From an uncultured Sphingomonas sp. (GTDB taxonomy: Bacteria; Pseudomonadota; Alphaproteobacteria; Sphingomonadales; Sphingomonadaceae), in contig CAJYLT010000060.1 of NCBI GenBank assembly GCA_913775795.1, positions 1 to 64,000 on the forward strand: a stretch of DNA of 64,000 bases, read 5' to 3'. Positions 63,850-64,000 of the stretch are shown here, in pieces. The notes beneath the pieces were generated by a model. The model saw nothing but the letters and a program-made list of their open reading frames with translations, was not told the origin of the DNA and did not search any database. The translations under genes and the position numbers were made by a program. Every line of letters starts with the position of its first letter. Positions within the stretch are counted from its first letter, which is position 1.

Positions 63850-64000
63850 GCGGCCCTATCCGCCAGGTCACCGAGGCTGCGCAGGCTTTCACCTTCTCGC
63901 GCCGGGCATTTGCGCTCAGTGCCGGCCAGCTTGGCGTCGGCGCGCTACTCGCCGGCCGCATGGCGTGGCTGTCGGTCGCCGAGAACGAACGGTACAAGCT
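63846..64000 (+). CDS. mrdA: Penicillin-binding protein 2 (N-terminal part, cut by window end)
   Basis: The reading frame opens with an ATG overlapping the mreD stop (ATGA) and runs to the end of the window: 51 residues, MSGPIRQVTEAAQAFTFSRR then LGVGALLAGRMAWLSVAENERYK. The cytoplasmic stretch, membrane helix and VAENERYK just after it match the N-terminus of alphaproteobacterial PBP2. It is the elongation-specific transpeptidase that works with MreBCD. The catalytic domain lies outside the window. Confidence 0.85.
   Translation, partial: MSGPIRQVTEAAQAFTFSRRAFALSAGQLGVGALLAGRMAWLSVAENERYK

Overview
The window is a gene-dense, high-GC stretch of bacterial chromosome with short intergenic gaps, many 4-bp stop/start overlaps and frequent GTG/TTG starts. 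It points to an alphaproteobacterium of the order Sphingomonadales (Sphingomonas-like). The supporting evidence is a CtrA response regulator, the dusB-ntrB-ntrC-ntrY-ntrX-hfq-hflX order, an Hfq made of two Sm domains in one chain, a fused IspDF, and a bamA-skp-fabZ cluster that lacks lpxD/lpxA/lpxB, as expected for a lineage that makes glycosphingolipids instead of LPS. I see no prophage, insertion sequence, integron or CRISPR array. Species-level identity cannot be read from the sequence.

Layout. 1-16.5 kb: sulfurtransferase, metC, a cupin/acyltransferase pair, ctrA, a LysR regulator with an RluA-type pseudouridine synthase, a VanY-like lipoprotein, mntP behind a yybP-ykoY (Mn) riboswitch, rnd, aspS, a beta-carbonic anhydrase, lipA-coq10, pncC and ispDF. 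16.6-25.8 kb: dusB with two nitrogen-related two-component pairs, then tandem-domain hfq and hflX. 25.8-34.9 kb (minus strand): mazG, a retropepsin-like protease, an MBL hydrolase, tatD, metG, holB, tmk, a D,D-carboxypeptidase, an RlpA/SPOR protein and mltB. At 35.0 kb lies a serine-type tRNA whose anticodon reads UGC, an alanine anticodon. 35.1-37.3 kb: an MDR oxidoreductase, two small proteins (one PilZ) and rpmE. 37.4-48.5 kb (minus strand): the translation/envelope cluster rpsB-tsf-pyrH-frr-uppS-cdsA-dxr-rseP-bamA-skp-fabZ. 48.7-59.4 kb: a small membrane protein with a CtrA-like box, pssA-psd, icd, fatty-acid genes fabD-fabG-acpP-fabF with mltG, an RcnB-like protein and rpsF-rpsR-rplI. 59.4-64.0 kb: mutL diverging from mreB-mreC-mreD and the start of PBP2.

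The genes combine into growth and envelope functions: isoprenoid precursors (IspDF, Dxr) feed undecaprenyl-PP (UppS) for wall synthesis; CdsA, PssA and Psd make phosphatidylethanolamine; the Fab/Acp genes make acyl chains; BamA, Skp and RseP serve the outer membrane; MreBCD/PBP2, MltB, MltG, RlpA and the carboxypeptidase shape the wall.

Most of the window is conserved core. The observations most worth following are the serine-type tRNA with a UGC anticodon, the tandem Hfq, two similar CtrA-like boxes (one before ctrA, one before an uncharacterised small membrane protein), an NtrX without the GAFTGA loop, an mntP riboswitch whose P1 helix appears to hold the ribosome binding site, and a 25-codon lipopeptide ORF absent from the ORF track. 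No intergenic gap exceeds about 300 bases.
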